64,000 nucleotides of DNA from Bacteroidales bacterium UBA4772 (lineage in GTDB: Bacteria; Bacteroidota; Bacteroidia; Bacteroidales; VadinHA17): contig DHHM01000013.1 in assembly GCA_002403305.1 (NCBI GenBank), positions 181,495 through 245,494 on the forward strand, in the 5' to 3' direction. Shown piece by piece: positions 51,512 through 60,334 of the stretch. The translations under genes were made by a program, and so were the position numbers. The notes beneath the pieces are model-generated. The model saw only the letters and a program-made list of their open reading frames with translations. It was not told where the DNA came from and made no database searches. The first letter of the stretch is position 1. Every line of letters begins with the position of its first letter.

Positions 51512-53071
51512 ATGAGGTCATCGGTACTCAAACATATACGAACGGTATTTTCAGTACTTGTACTGCTGATATTTGTTTATCTTTTCATTGATTTCAGGGG
51601 GACATTGGGAGAGAAAGCCTTTGGCCCGATACTCTACCTCCAGTTTGCCCCCTCTTTGCTGAAGTTTGTCATTGCCGGTGTGGCCGCCTCAACAGGGTTC
51701 ATTGTCATAATTATACTAACCCTTATTACAGGCCGTACATACTGCTCTTTCCTCTGTCCGCTGGGCATCCTGCAGGATGTCTTCAGTCGTCTTGGAGGCA
51801 TGATCAAGAGACGGTTCCGGAGATACGGCTACAAGAAGCCTTACACCTGGCTCCGTTACTTTATACTTGTGCTGACTGCAGGAATACTGATCCTCGGCGG
51901 CGTATATGTACTGACCATCCTTGATCCCTACAGTATCTTCGGCAGATTCATGACCTATTTTGCACAGCCGGTGGTACTGCTGGTCAATAACATCCTCGCC
52001 ACAATTCTCGGTAAATTTGACATATATGCCCTGTACAGGGTGGATATCGTTGCCTATGAGCTGGCAGCATACATTATTCCCGTTGCGTTTCTGGTCCTGG
52101 TAGGACTTCTGGCCTTCAGGCACGGAAGACTCTACTGCAACACCGTATGCCCGGTTGGTACCCTCCTTGGCCTGCTGAGCAAATTGTCAGTATTCAGGAT
52201 ACGTTTTGAGGAGGAGAAGTGCACCCGGTGCGGAAGATGCGCCATGGCATGCAAGTCGTCATGCATTGACTTTCTCAACAAACATATTGACGTAAGCAGG
52301 TGTGTCAACTGCTTCAACTGCCTTGACAGCTGCAGTGAGAATGCCATGTCGTACGGTCCTGTACGTCTCAGTCGCAGCACAAAAAAAGAGCTAACGGACC
52401 CCTCCAGGCGCAATTTCATTACGGGTTCAATTCTGCTCCTCACCGGAGCCTCCCAGCTGGCGCGCGCCCAGACTGATCCTCCTGTGCCAACAAAGGAATC
52501 AACTGTCAGGGAAGACAGGCTCTATCCGGTTTCACCGCCGGGGTCGGTAAGCATAGAATCATACATTTCAAGATGCACAGCCTGCTCGCTCTGTGTAATT
52601 GCATGCCCTACCCGTGTCCTGCAGCCTTCTGTCAGTGAATATGGCTTCGCCAGCATCATGCAGCCGCGGATGGACTTTCACAGTGGGTTCTGCAATTACA
52701 ACTGCAACCGCTGTACCGACGTATGTCCCACGGGGGCCATCATGCCGCTGATGATTGAAGCCAAGAAGCTGACCCAGTTGGGCAAGGCAGTCTTCATAAA
52801 GGAGAACTGTATAGTTCATACAGAGAAGACAGCCTGCGGAGCATGCTCTGAACACTGCCCCACGAAAGCCTGCCATATGGTGCCTTATGAAGGGAACCTG
52901 CTCATTCCGGAGGTGAAAGATGATATTTGTATCGGATGCGGCGCCTGCGAATATGCCTGCCCGACAAAGCCGTACAAGGCCATTTTCGTTGACGGAAACC
53001 CGGTTCATGAGGCAGCTCTTAAGCCGGAGGCCGAGGAACTGGAGGCTGCTCCGGACGACTTTCTGTTCTGA
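51512..53071 (+). CDS. NapH-like membrane ferredoxin fused to polyferredoxin, internal Tat motif
   Basis: 519 residues. The N-terminal 210 residues have five or so membrane segments and the NapH/CcoG motifs TYCSFLCPLGILQD and LYCNTVCPVGTLLG. Then come two 4Fe-4S motifs (CTRCGRCAMAC, about 237-247; CVNCFNCLDSC, about 264-274), a twin-arginine-like segment SRRNFITGSILLLTGASQLARAQ (298-320), and four more Cys clusters (CTACSLCVIACP, CNYNCNRCTDVCP, CGACSEHCP, CIGCGACEYACP). NapH-type proteins pass quinol electrons to periplasmic ferredoxins; this chain seems to join both halves. Terminal partner unknown. 6 bases after the DUF362 gene. Confidence 0.88.
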   Translation: MRSSVLKHIRTVFSVLVLLIFVYLFIDFRGTLGEKAFGPILYLQFAPSLLKFVIAGVAASTGFIVIIILTLITGRTYCSFLCPLGILQDVFSRLGGMIKRRFRRYGYKKPYTWLRYFILVLTAGILILGGVYVLTILDPYSIFGRFMTYFAQPVVLLVNNILATILGKFDIYALYRVDIVAYELAAYIIPVAFLVLVGLLAFRHGRLYCNTVCPVGTLLGLLSKLSVFRIRFEEEKCTRCGRCAMACKSSCIDFLNKHIDVSRCVNCFNCLDSCSENAMSYGPVRLSRSTKKELTDPSRRNFITGSILLLTGASQLARAQTDPPVPTKESTVREDRLYPVSPPGSVSIESYISRCTACSLCVIACPTRVLQPSVSEYGFASIMQPRMDFHSGFCNYNCNRCTDVCPTGAIMPLMIEAKKLTQLGKAVFIKENCIVHTEKTACGACSEHCPTKACHMVPYEGNLLIPEVKDDICIGCGACEYACPTKPYKAIFVDGNPVHEAALKPEAEELEAAPDDFLF

Positions 53072-53224
53072 CGCACTCATTACTGCCCGGCGGTGAGCCA
53101 GCGCAGACTCCCTGCAATGCCCGATTTAAAAATACCGAAAACATGATAATTGTCCTGTAAGAGGGGAGTAATTACCATTAATTTGCGCTATCTTTTTTTT
53201 CGGAAAACATATACTGTTTATTTT

Positions 53225-53644
53225 ATGAAACCTACACATATTGAGCATATTGGCATTGCTGTAAATTCAATAGCCGATACGATTCCTTTCTATGAAAAGG
53301 TTCTCGGACTCAAATGCTACAACATTGAAGAGGTGGCTGATCAGAAGGTTAGGACAGCTTTTTTCATGATAGGCCAGACCAAGATCGAACTGCTGGAATC
53401 TACCGACCCTGAAGGACCGATAGGAAAATTCATTGAGAAGAGGGGAGAAGGTATACACCATATTGCCTATGCCGTTGAAAGCATAGAAGAGCGGCTAAGG
53501 GAGGCGGAAGAGGCAGGCATAAGACTTATTGACGCTGCGCCAAGGCGTGGAGCGGAAGGACTGAGCATAGCCTTCCTCCATCCCAAGTCGACTTTTGGCG
53601 TTCTGACCGAATTATGTGAGGCCAAGGATAAGGATAACAACTAA
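53225..53644 (+). CDS. mce: Methylmalonyl-CoA epimerase
   Basis: 139 residues from ATG 53225 (MKPTHIEHIGIAVNSI); an earlier in-frame start at 53150 adds unlike residues. Vicinal oxygen chelate fold with metal ligands His in THIEHIGIAV, Glu/His in KIELLESTDP and GIHHIAYAVESI, and Glu in GVLTELCE. It interconverts (R)- and (S)-methylmalonyl-CoA in the succinate-propionate pathway. Twelve bases separate it from the carboxyltransferase gene. Confidence 0.95.
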   Translation: MKPTHIEHIGIAVNSIADTIPFYEKVLGLKCYNIEEVADQKVRTAFFMIGQTKIELLESTDPEGPIGKFIEKRGEGIHHIAYAVESIEERLREAEEAGIRLIDAAPRRGAEGLSIAFLHPKSTFGVLTELCEAKDKDNN

Positions 53645-53656
53645 CAATAAGGTTTG

Positions 53657-55216
53657 ATGAAGAGTCAGGATAGAATTAAGCAGCTCCTTGATTTCAGGGA
53701 TAAGGCACGCAAGGGCGGAGGCGAAAAGCGCATCCAGGACCAGCACTCCAAGGGTAAGCTTACAGCCAGGGAACGTATAACAATGCTTCTTGATGAAGGC
53801 AGCTTCGAAGAGTATGACATGTTTGTCACACACCGTACGGAGGATTTTGGACTGGCCGACAAGAAGTACCTCTCTGACGGTGTGATCACGGGCCACGGTA
53901 CCATAGACGGAAGGGTGGTGTATGTCTTCGCCCAGGATTTCACCGTCTTCGGGGGATCGCTCTCTGAGACCTTCGCACAGAAGATATGCAAGATAATGGA
54001 CCAGGCCATGCAGGTGGGAGCACCGGTGATAGGTATCAATGACTCCGGTGGTGCACGCATCCAGGAGGGCGTGAGAAGCCTGGCCGGTTATGCCGAGATC
54101 TTTGAGAGGAATATACTGGCATCAGGGGTGATACCTCAGATATCTGCCATCTTCGGCCCCTGTGCCGGTGGCGCAGTATACTCTCCGGCACTGACCGACT
54201 TCATCGTGATGAGCCGCAAGAGCAGCTATATGTTTGTAACCGGCCCGAAGGTGGCAAAGACAGTCACTGGTGAAGATATCTCCATTGACGACCTTGGCGG
54301 GGCTGATGTCCATGCCTCAAAATCGGGTGTGGCACACTTCACCGTGGATGCAGAACAGGAGGGACTTGACCTCATAAGGAAACTGCTCAGCTTTGTGCCG
54401 CAGAACAATCTTGAGGAGCCTCCCCAGACCAATTGTGATGATCCGATAGACAGGCTTGAGGATGACCTCAATGATATCATTCCCGAAAGCCCCAACCAGC
54501 CATACGATGTAAAGGATGTCATCATTCGCGTGGTCGACTATCATGAATTTGTCGAGGTTCATGAAGCCTATGCAAAGAATATCGTTGTCGGTTTTGCGAA
54601 GTTCGACGGTATGCCCGTCGGGATCGTCGCCAACCAGCCCGCTCACCTGGCAGGAGTGCTTGACATCGAGGCCTCAAGGAAAGCGGCACGGTTTATCCGG
54701 TTCTGTGATGCCTTCAATATCCCCATCGTTACTTTTGTTGACGTTCCCGGCTTCATGCCCGGCTCAAAGCAGGAGTATGGCGGCATTATCATCCACGGGG
54801 CCAAGCTGATGTTCGCCTACGGCGAAGCCAACGTGCCTAAGGTGACAATAACCCTCAGAAAATCATATGGAGGAGCTCATTGCGTCATGTCTTCCAAACA
54901 GCTCAGAGGTGACCTGAACTACGCATGGCCCACGGCAGAGATAGCAGTGATGGGCCCGCACGGAGCCATTGAGATACTCGACGGAAAAGCTATCAGTGAG
55001 ATAGAGGATCCGGTGGAGCGCCAGGAGTTCGTATCCAAAAAGGAGGAGGAGTACAAGACAAAGTTCGCCAATCCCTATGAGGCAGCAAAATACGGCTATA
55101 TCGACGATGTGATCGAACCCCGCAATACCAGGTTCCGGATCATTAGGGCTCTCAGGACCCTCATGACAAAAAAGGACCCCGGACCGATGAAAAAACATGG
55201 TAATATTCCGCTTTAA
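53657..55216 (+). CDS. mmdA: Acyl-CoA carboxyltransferase (methylmalonyl-CoA decarboxylase alpha / PCC beta)
   Basis: 519 residues from ATG 53657; a TTG immediately upstream is not needed. Crotonase-fold carboxyltransferase with GGARIQEGVRSLAGYAEIF, GPCAGGAVYSPALTDF, GGADVHASKSGVAHF and PTAEIAVMGPHGAIEI. It moves carboxyl between methylmalonyl-CoA (or propionyl-CoA) and biotin on the carrier protein. With OadG, biotin carrier and OadB following, this should work as the alpha subunit of a sodium-exporting methylmalonyl-CoA decarboxylase. Confidence 0.94.
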   Translation: MKSQDRIKQLLDFRDKARKGGGEKRIQDQHSKGKLTARERITMLLDEGSFEEYDMFVTHRTEDFGLADKKYLSDGVITGHGTIDGRVVYVFAQDFTVFGGSLSETFAQKICKIMDQAMQVGAPVIGINDSGGARIQEGVRSLAGYAEIFERNILASGVIPQISAIFGPCAGGAVYSPALTDFIVMSRKSSYMFVTGPKVAKTVTGEDISIDDLGGADVHASKSGVAHFTVDAEQEGLDLIRKLLSFVPQNNLEEPPQTNCDDPIDRLEDDLNDIIPESPNQPYDVKDVIIRVVDYHEFVEVHEAYAKNIVVGFAKFDGMPVGIVANQPAHLAGVLDIEASRKAARFIRFCDAFNIPIVTFVDVPGFMPGSKQEYGGIIIHGAKLMFAYGEANVPKVTITLRKSYGGAHCVMSSKQLRGDLNYAWPTAEIAVMGPHGAIEILDGKAISEIEDPVERQEFVSKKEEEYKTKFANPYEAAKYGYIDDVIEPRNTRFRIIRALRTLMTKKDPGPMKKHGNIPL

Positions 55217-55224
55217 AGAATGAC

Positions 55225-55596
55225 ATGATGAACCAGCAGTTATTAACAGCTCTTGCCTCAGTGCAGCTCGATCCAATGAGCTGGACAATAGTGGCGGTAG
55301 GCATAGGAATAGTCTTTATGTCGCTCCTGCTCGTATATTTCTTCTTCAGGTACATTCTTACCTTTATCCTCAATTTCAAACTGCGCAGCTTTGCACGCCG
55401 GAAGGGCATTGATCCGTCTGAAGCCGACACAGCCCGCACCATGATGTCAGGTGAGGTCAACGCAGCCATTGCCATGGCAATCTATTCCTACTTCAATGAG
55501 CTGCATGATGTGGAGAGTGGGGTGATAACAATCAAGCGGGTATCCAAAAACTACTCACCGTGGAGTTCCAAATTATATAACATGAAAAACCTTTAA
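55225..55596 (+). CDS. OadG-family sodium pump decarboxylase subunit
   Basis: 123 residues, one membrane helix (about 23-48) followed by a basic cytoplasmic tail. Position between carboxyltransferase and biotin carrier, size and single helix fit the gamma/delta (OadG/MmdD) subunit, which joins the soluble transferase to the membrane subunit. Sequence motifs are weak in this family, so the call leans on context. Eight bases after mmdA. Confidence 0.78.
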   Translation: MMNQQLLTALASVQLDPMSWTIVAVGIGIVFMSLLLVYFFFRYILTFILNFKLRSFARRKGIDPSEADTARTMMSGEVNAAIAMAIYSYFNELHDVESGVITIKRVSKNYSPWSSKLYNMKNL

Positions 55597-55620
55597 GGTC
55601 ACCATAACCGTAGGATAAGA

Positions 55621-55698
55621 TGAAACTTACATGAGCAACAGTACACAACGGGAGTTGATAGTTTATTTCATGTAAGTTCCATTCGACCAATGAAATAA
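55621..55698 (+). repeat. Leader hairpin element upstream of biotin carrier gene
   Basis: 78 bases: left TGAAACTTACATGAGCA, arms AACTTACATGA (55624-55634) / TCATGTAAGTT (55668-55678) with a 33-base loop, tail TTCGACCAATGAAATAA. Nearly identical in layout to the copy before pyk. It is inside the operon, 24 bases after the oadG stop, ending 15 bases before the next start. Confidence 0.9.
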
Positions 55699-55713
55699 TA
55701 TTTAAGTAATCGA

Positions 55714-56139
55714 ATGAAAAATTACAAGTTCAAGATCAACGGAAATCAGTACGAGGTTGAGGTGCTCGATATCGACGATAACGTTGCACGGATAGAGGTC
55801 AACGGGACACTCTACGAAGTGGAGATGCAGCGCGAGATACCAAAGGTAAAGGTCGCCGCTCCCCCTCCGCAGAGCAGGGCCCTGAAAGAGGTAAAACCGC
55901 CGGAAGACAAGAGTGCCGGGAAGGTGCTGGAGGTGAGATCCCCGCTGCCGGGGGTGATCATGCAGGTGCTGGTCAGAACCGGTGATGAGGTCAAGGCCGG
56001 ACAGTCGGTTTGTACCCTCGAGACCATGAAGATGGAAAATGCCATTAAGGCGGAAAAGGGAGGAAAGGTGACCGCTGTCAATATCTCACCCGGACAGTCG
56101 GTGCTGCAGGATGAAGTTCTAATTGTAATCAACCAGTGA
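55714..56139 (+). CDS. Biotin carboxyl carrier protein of sodium-pump decarboxylase
   Basis: 141 residues. A short N-terminal domain (about 1-40), a Pro/Lys/Ala linker (about 41-70), and a C-terminal biotinyl domain with the site ETMKMENA, biotin on Lys106. It carries CO2 from the carboxyltransferase to the OadB subunit, where decarboxylation is tied to sodium export. Overlaps the next gene by one base (TGATG). A repeat hairpin stands in its leader. Confidence 0.95.
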   Translation: MKNYKFKINGNQYEVEVLDIDDNVARIEVNGTLYEVEMQREIPKVKVAAPPPQSRALKEVKPPEDKSAGKVLEVRSPLPGVIMQVLVRTGDEVKAGQSVCTLETMKMENAIKAEKGGKVTAVNISPGQSVLQDEVLIVINQ

Positions 56140-57491
56140 TGACACAGAGGAAACCGTTGACTATGCTTGCGCTGCTGGTAATAGTCTCACTGGCATGGCT
56201 TGCATTTGTTAAACCTGAACATGACAGGAGCCTGTCACCTGCGGATAGCAAAACCGAAGTGATCGTCGCCACCCCACAGTACCAGCCGGGAGATAGCGGA
56301 GAGCCGGGATTCATGGACGGACTGAAACGGTTCTGGGACTTCACCGGCTTCCGGAATGCCACGCCGGGACACCTTATCATGATAATCATCGGACTGGTCT
56401 TTATCTTTCTGGCCATACGATATGAGTATGAACCACTGCTGCTTGTGCCTATCGGAACAGGCATCCTGATAGGGAACATTCCCATGTTTACTGACGGTGG
56501 TATGAACCTGCAGGTGGGAATATACCAGCAGGGAAGCGTCCTGAACTATCTCTACTTCGGAGTGCTTAAAGGTGTCTACCCGCCCCTCATCTTCCTGGGC
56601 ATAGGCGCCATGACCGATTTCTCGTCACTCATCTCCAACCCCAGACTTCTTCTGCTGGGCGCTGCCGCACAGGTAGGTATTTTTATTACATTCATCGGCG
56701 CCCTGCTGCTCGGTTTCAACATGCCTGAGGCAGGTGCCATAGGAATCATCGGCGGTGCCGACGGCCCGACTGCCATATTCATCTCATCACGGCTGGCAAA
56801 CGGAGTTAACATGCTGGCTGACGGGACGACGGTAAAGAACCTTATCGGCCCGATAGCCATAGCGGCTTACTCCTACATGGCCCTTGTGCCTGTGATACAG
56901 CCGCCAATCATGCGCCTGATGACCAGCAAAAAGGAGAGACTGATACGCATGAAACCGCCGAGAGCCGTCACGAAGACTGAAAAGATACTCTTTCCTATCT
57001 TCGGGCTGCTGCTGACATGCTTTATCTCCCCGGGAGCACTTCCGCTCCTCGGAATGCTCTTCTTCGGCAACATACTTAAGGAGTCAGGTGTGACAAAACG
57101 GCTGGCAGAGACAGCACGTACTTCACTTATCGATATCGTCACGATTATGATAGGACTGACCGTCGGTGCTTCCACACAGGCCGACGTCTTTCTGACCAGA
57201 GAGTCAATTCTGATTTTCGGACTGGGAGCAGGTGCTTTTGCCATCGCCACAACCATGGGCATACTCTTCGCCAAGAGCATGAACCTCTTCCTGCCGGAAG
57301 GAAGCAAGATCAATCCGCTCATCGGCAACTCAGGCGTATCGGCAGTGCCTGACAGTGCCCGCGTCTCTGAGGCGGAAGGACTCAAGGCTGACAAGACTAA
57401 CCATCTTCTGATGCATGCCATGGGGCCAAACGTGGCCGGCGTCATCGGATCAGCCATCGCCGCAGGGATACTACTGAGCTACCTCGGATAA
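56139..57491 (+). CDS. Sodium-translocating decarboxylase beta subunit (OadB/MmdB)
   Basis: 450 residues from ATG 56139. Ten or so membrane segments with family motifs GAMTDFSSLISNPRLLLLGAAAQ, GAIGIIGGADGPTAIFISSRLA (contains the conserved Asp of the sodium channel), IAAYSYMALVPVIQPPIMR and GNSGVSAVPDSARV. It decarboxylates carboxybiotin and pumps sodium ions outward, conserving energy from propionate formation. An N-terminal extension (about 1-65) carries an extra membrane helix. Confidence 0.95.
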   Translation: MTQRKPLTMLALLVIVSLAWLAFVKPEHDRSLSPADSKTEVIVATPQYQPGDSGEPGFMDGLKRFWDFTGFRNATPGHLIMIIIGLVFIFLAIRYEYEPLLLVPIGTGILIGNIPMFTDGGMNLQVGIYQQGSVLNYLYFGVLKGVYPPLIFLGIGAMTDFSSLISNPRLLLLGAAAQVGIFITFIGALLLGFNMPEAGAIGIIGGADGPTAIFISSRLANGVNMLADGTTVKNLIGPIAIAAYSYMALVPVIQPPIMRLMTSKKERLIRMKPPRAVTKTEKILFPIFGLLLTCFISPGALPLLGMLFFGNILKESGVTKRLAETARTSLIDIVTIMIGLTVGASTQADVFLTRESILIFGLGAGAFAIATTMGILFAKSMNLFLPEGSKINPLIGNSGVSAVPDSARVSEAEGLKADKTNHLLMHAMGPNVAGVIGSAIAAGILLSYLG

Positions 57492-57525
57492 TTTTTGTTA
57501 AGTTTGTTAAAAATTCCCCTGAAAC

Positions 57526-58749
57526 ATGGAGATGAAGCAGGCAGTGACCGGTAACACCGGGCCAAAGGTGAGATCTGACATAGAGGTGACTCTTGAGCTG
57601 GCAGCGTCAGGCGGCGTGGAGCTTGAGATCAGGTCAAAGGTAAAAAGCATGTACGGCAATGCCATTGAGAAACAGTGCCGTGATTTACTGGAATATTTCG
57701 GTATCGCAAACGCCCGCTTGAAAGTCGATGACTCCGGGGCTCTTCCCTTTGTCATTGCGGCGAGAGTGGAGGCGGCAGTCAGGGCACTGGGCCTGAGGCC
57801 CTCCGCCCTCCTTCCTGAGATGATTGAAGAGAACGGATACACGTCGGAAAAAGGCAGATTCCGCTTCTCACGCCTCTACCTCCCCGGAAACAACCCGGGC
57901 ATGTTTCTGAATGCCGGACTGCACTCACCTGACGGTGTGATACTTGACCTGGAGGATTCGGTGGCCCCGGAAAGAAAGGACGAGGCGCGGATCCTGGTCA
58001 GGAATGCACTGCGCGCCGTCAACTTCTACGGTGCCGAGAGGATGATACGCATTAACCAGGGCGAACGTGGCCTTGAGGACCTGGAGTATCTGATACCACA
58101 CAATGTTCACCTCGTGCTGATACCAAAATGTGAAGGCCGGGAGACGGTCATGAAGATTGATGAACGGATCAATGCGATCAGGGAGAGAGAAAAAATCGGC
58201 CGGCCGGTCTTCCTGATGCCTATCATTGAGAGTGCCGCCGGCGTGGAAAGGGCATTTGAGATCGCTACCGCCTCACTCTCTGTAGTGGCCCTGGCAATAG
58301 GCCTCGAGGACTACACGGCTGACCTGGGAGTGCAGCGCACAAAGGAGGGACTGGAGTCACTCTATGCACGCAACCGTCTTGTGGTGGCAGCAAAAGCAGC
58401 AGGGATACAGCCTATTGATTCAGTCTTCTCGGATGTGGCCGACATGGAAGGGCTGCTTGACAATGTACTGAGATCCAAGGCAATGGGATTTGAGGGCATG
58501 GGTTGCATACACCCCCGCCAGATACCTGTCATCAGAAAAGGATTCTCACCGGAGCCCGAAGAGACAGAGAAGGCAAAAAAGATTGTCCTCGCCTTCCGCG
58601 AAGCTCAGAAGAGAGGACTGGGCGTGGTTGCCCTGGGCTCGAAGATGATTGATCCCCCGGTGGTAGCCCGCGCTGAGAAAACAATTGCTCTCGCCGTACG
58701 GTTGGGATTGCTGCCCGACGGCTGGGAGGAACAGGAGCCAAAGGAATAA
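57526..58749 (+). CDS. citE: CitD-CitE fusion: citrate lyase acyl-carrier and beta subunit
   Basis: 407 residues. Residues 1-95 match CitD (EMKQAVTGNTGPKVRSDIEVTLEL, ...VKSMYGNAIEKQCRDLLEYFG), with Ser17 as probable site of the phosphoribosyl-dephospho-CoA group. From about residue 112 it is CitE (RFRFSRLYLPGNNPGMFLNAG, VILDLEDSVAPERKDEAR, LIPKCEGRET, LAIGLEDYTADLG, GCIHPRQIPVI), the lyase that releases oxaloacetate from the citryl-thioester. The usual separate genes are thus joined. No citC, citG or citX, needed to load the cofactor, is seen in the window. Confidence 0.9.
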   Translation: MEMKQAVTGNTGPKVRSDIEVTLELAASGGVELEIRSKVKSMYGNAIEKQCRDLLEYFGIANARLKVDDSGALPFVIAARVEAAVRALGLRPSALLPEMIEENGYTSEKGRFRFSRLYLPGNNPGMFLNAGLHSPDGVILDLEDSVAPERKDEARILVRNALRAVNFYGAERMIRINQGERGLEDLEYLIPHNVHLVLIPKCEGRETVMKIDERINAIREREKIGRPVFLMPIIESAAGVERAFEIATASLSVVALAIGLEDYTADLGVQRTKEGLESLYARNRLVVAAKAAGIQPIDSVFSDVADMEGLLDNVLRSKAMGFEGMGCIHPRQIPVIRKGFSPEPEETEKAKKIVLAFREAQKRGLGVVALGSKMIDPPVVARAEKTIALAVRLGLLPDGWEEQEPKE

Positions 58750-58768
58750 CCTAAAGAGACAACCGGTC

Positions 58769-60319
58769 ATGAAGATGATAAAAAACGCCGCCGGACGGAT
58801 GGTGCCGGAAGAGATAAACGGTCAGGAGGCTGTCCCTTTCAAGGGAGTCGGTAAGCACCGCCCTTCAGGCAGAAAATATGCCCCTCCATTAGCCACTTGC
58901 ATTGATTACCCGGGCGACAACAACAAGGTTGTTGCCTCACTCCGTGAGGCCCTGGAACGCTGCGGACTGCGCGACGGCATGACAGTATCAACTCACCATC
59001 ACCTGCGCGATGGCGACCTGGTCAATAACCGGATATTTGACATCGCTGCGGAGATGGGCGTAATAGACCTCGTCTGGCTGCCCTCTGCCTCATTCCCCTG
59101 CAATGAACCGGTGATAAAATACCTCGAGGACGGCACCATAAACCGCATCGAAGGAAGCATGAACGGACCCCTGGGCAGATTCGTCTCTGAAGGCCGTATG
59201 AAGGGTATGGCTGTGCTGCGGTCGCACGGAGGCAGGGTACAGGCAATACAGGATGGCGAGGTGAAGATAGATATAGCCGTCATCACCGCACCTGCTGCCG
59301 ATTCCTTCGGTAACGCCAAAGGCACAGGAGGACCCTCGGCAACAGGCGTGCTGGGCTACGCCAAGGCAGACTACCTCTATGCCGACAGGGTGATAATCGT
59401 GACAGACAACCTTATTGACCTGCCGTGTTTCCCGATGGAGATAGAAGGTAATTATGTTGATTGTGTGGTGGTGGTTGACAAACTGGGTATACCTGAAAAA
59501 ATAGTGTCGGGAACAACACAGATTACCAGGAGTCCTGACAGGCTGCTAATTGCTGAACTGACTGCCCTGTTCCTTGAGAAATCGGGATTGCTGCATGACG
59601 GCGCCACAATGCAGGCGGGAGCGGGAGGAACCAGCCTTGCCATCGCTGTCTTTGTACATGAGATGCTGAAAAAGAAAGGCTGGAAGCTAAGCTTCGGCTT
59701 CGGTGGCAGTACAAAATACATGGTAAAGATGCTGGAAGAGGGACAGATGGGATATATCCTTGACGCCCAGGCATTTGACCTTGACGCCGTCAGATCAGTG
59801 GAGGAGAATCCGAACCATATACCCTATTCGGTTTTCAACGCCTATAACTACCATTCCAAGGGCAACCTGACAACCATGATGGATATAATGATCCTGGGAG
59901 CAACGGAGATTGACACTGAATTCAACGGCAATGTGGTGACACACTCTGACGGTCTCCTGCTCCACGGTATCGGCGGGTGGCAGAACTGCCTTCACGCACG
60001 TAATGTAATCCTTCCCGTTCCTCTCTTCCGTGACAGGATTCCGGTGATAGTTGACCAGGTGACGACATTGTGCGGCCCCGGAGAACTGATTGACGTGATC
60101 ATTACCGAACGGGGTATCGCCATCAATCCCCGCAGGCAGGATCTGCTTGACTCAGTCAGGGGCAAAGGCCTGCCTTTGGTGACAGTACAGGAGCTGAAGG
60201 AGATGGCCGAAAAGATCTGCGGCAAGCCGGAGAAGGCTGCTTTTGACGACAGGGTAGTTGCAGCCATCAAATGGGTAGACGGCACTGTGATCGACTCAGT
60301 CCGTAAAGTAAGAAGCTAA
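58769..60319 (+). CDS. citF: Citrate lyase alpha subunit (CitF)
   Basis: 516 residues from ATG 58769; the open frame upstream to 58685 overlaps citE and lacks homology. CoA-transferase-like protein with NAAGRMVPEEINGQEAVPFKGVG, TVSTHHHLRDGD, DSFGNAKGTGGPSATGVLGYAKAD, FGFGGSTKYMV and ITERGIAINPRR. It swaps acetyl for citryl on the CitD arm. With the CitD-CitE protein it splits citrate into acetate and oxaloacetate. Starts 19 bases after citE. Confidence 0.93.
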   Translation: MKMIKNAAGRMVPEEINGQEAVPFKGVGKHRPSGRKYAPPLATCIDYPGDNNKVVASLREALERCGLRDGMTVSTHHHLRDGDLVNNRIFDIAAEMGVIDLVWLPSASFPCNEPVIKYLEDGTINRIEGSMNGPLGRFVSEGRMKGMAVLRSHGGRVQAIQDGEVKIDIAVITAPAADSFGNAKGTGGPSATGVLGYAKADYLYADRVIIVTDNLIDLPCFPMEIEGNYVDCVVVVDKLGIPEKIVSGTTQITRSPDRLLIAELTALFLEKSGLLHDGATMQAGAGGTSLAIAVFVHEMLKKKGWKLSFGFGGSTKYMVKMLEEGQMGYILDAQAFDLDAVRSVEENPNHIPYSVFNAYNYHSKGNLTTMMDIMILGATEIDTEFNGNVVTHSDGLLLHGIGGWQNCLHARNVILPVPLFRDRIPVIVDQVTTLCGPGELIDVIITERGIAINPRRQDLLDSVRGKGLPLVTVQELKEMAEKICGKPEKAAFDDRVVAAIKWVDGTVIDSVRKVRS

Positions 60320-60334
60320 ACCAAATTTTAGACT

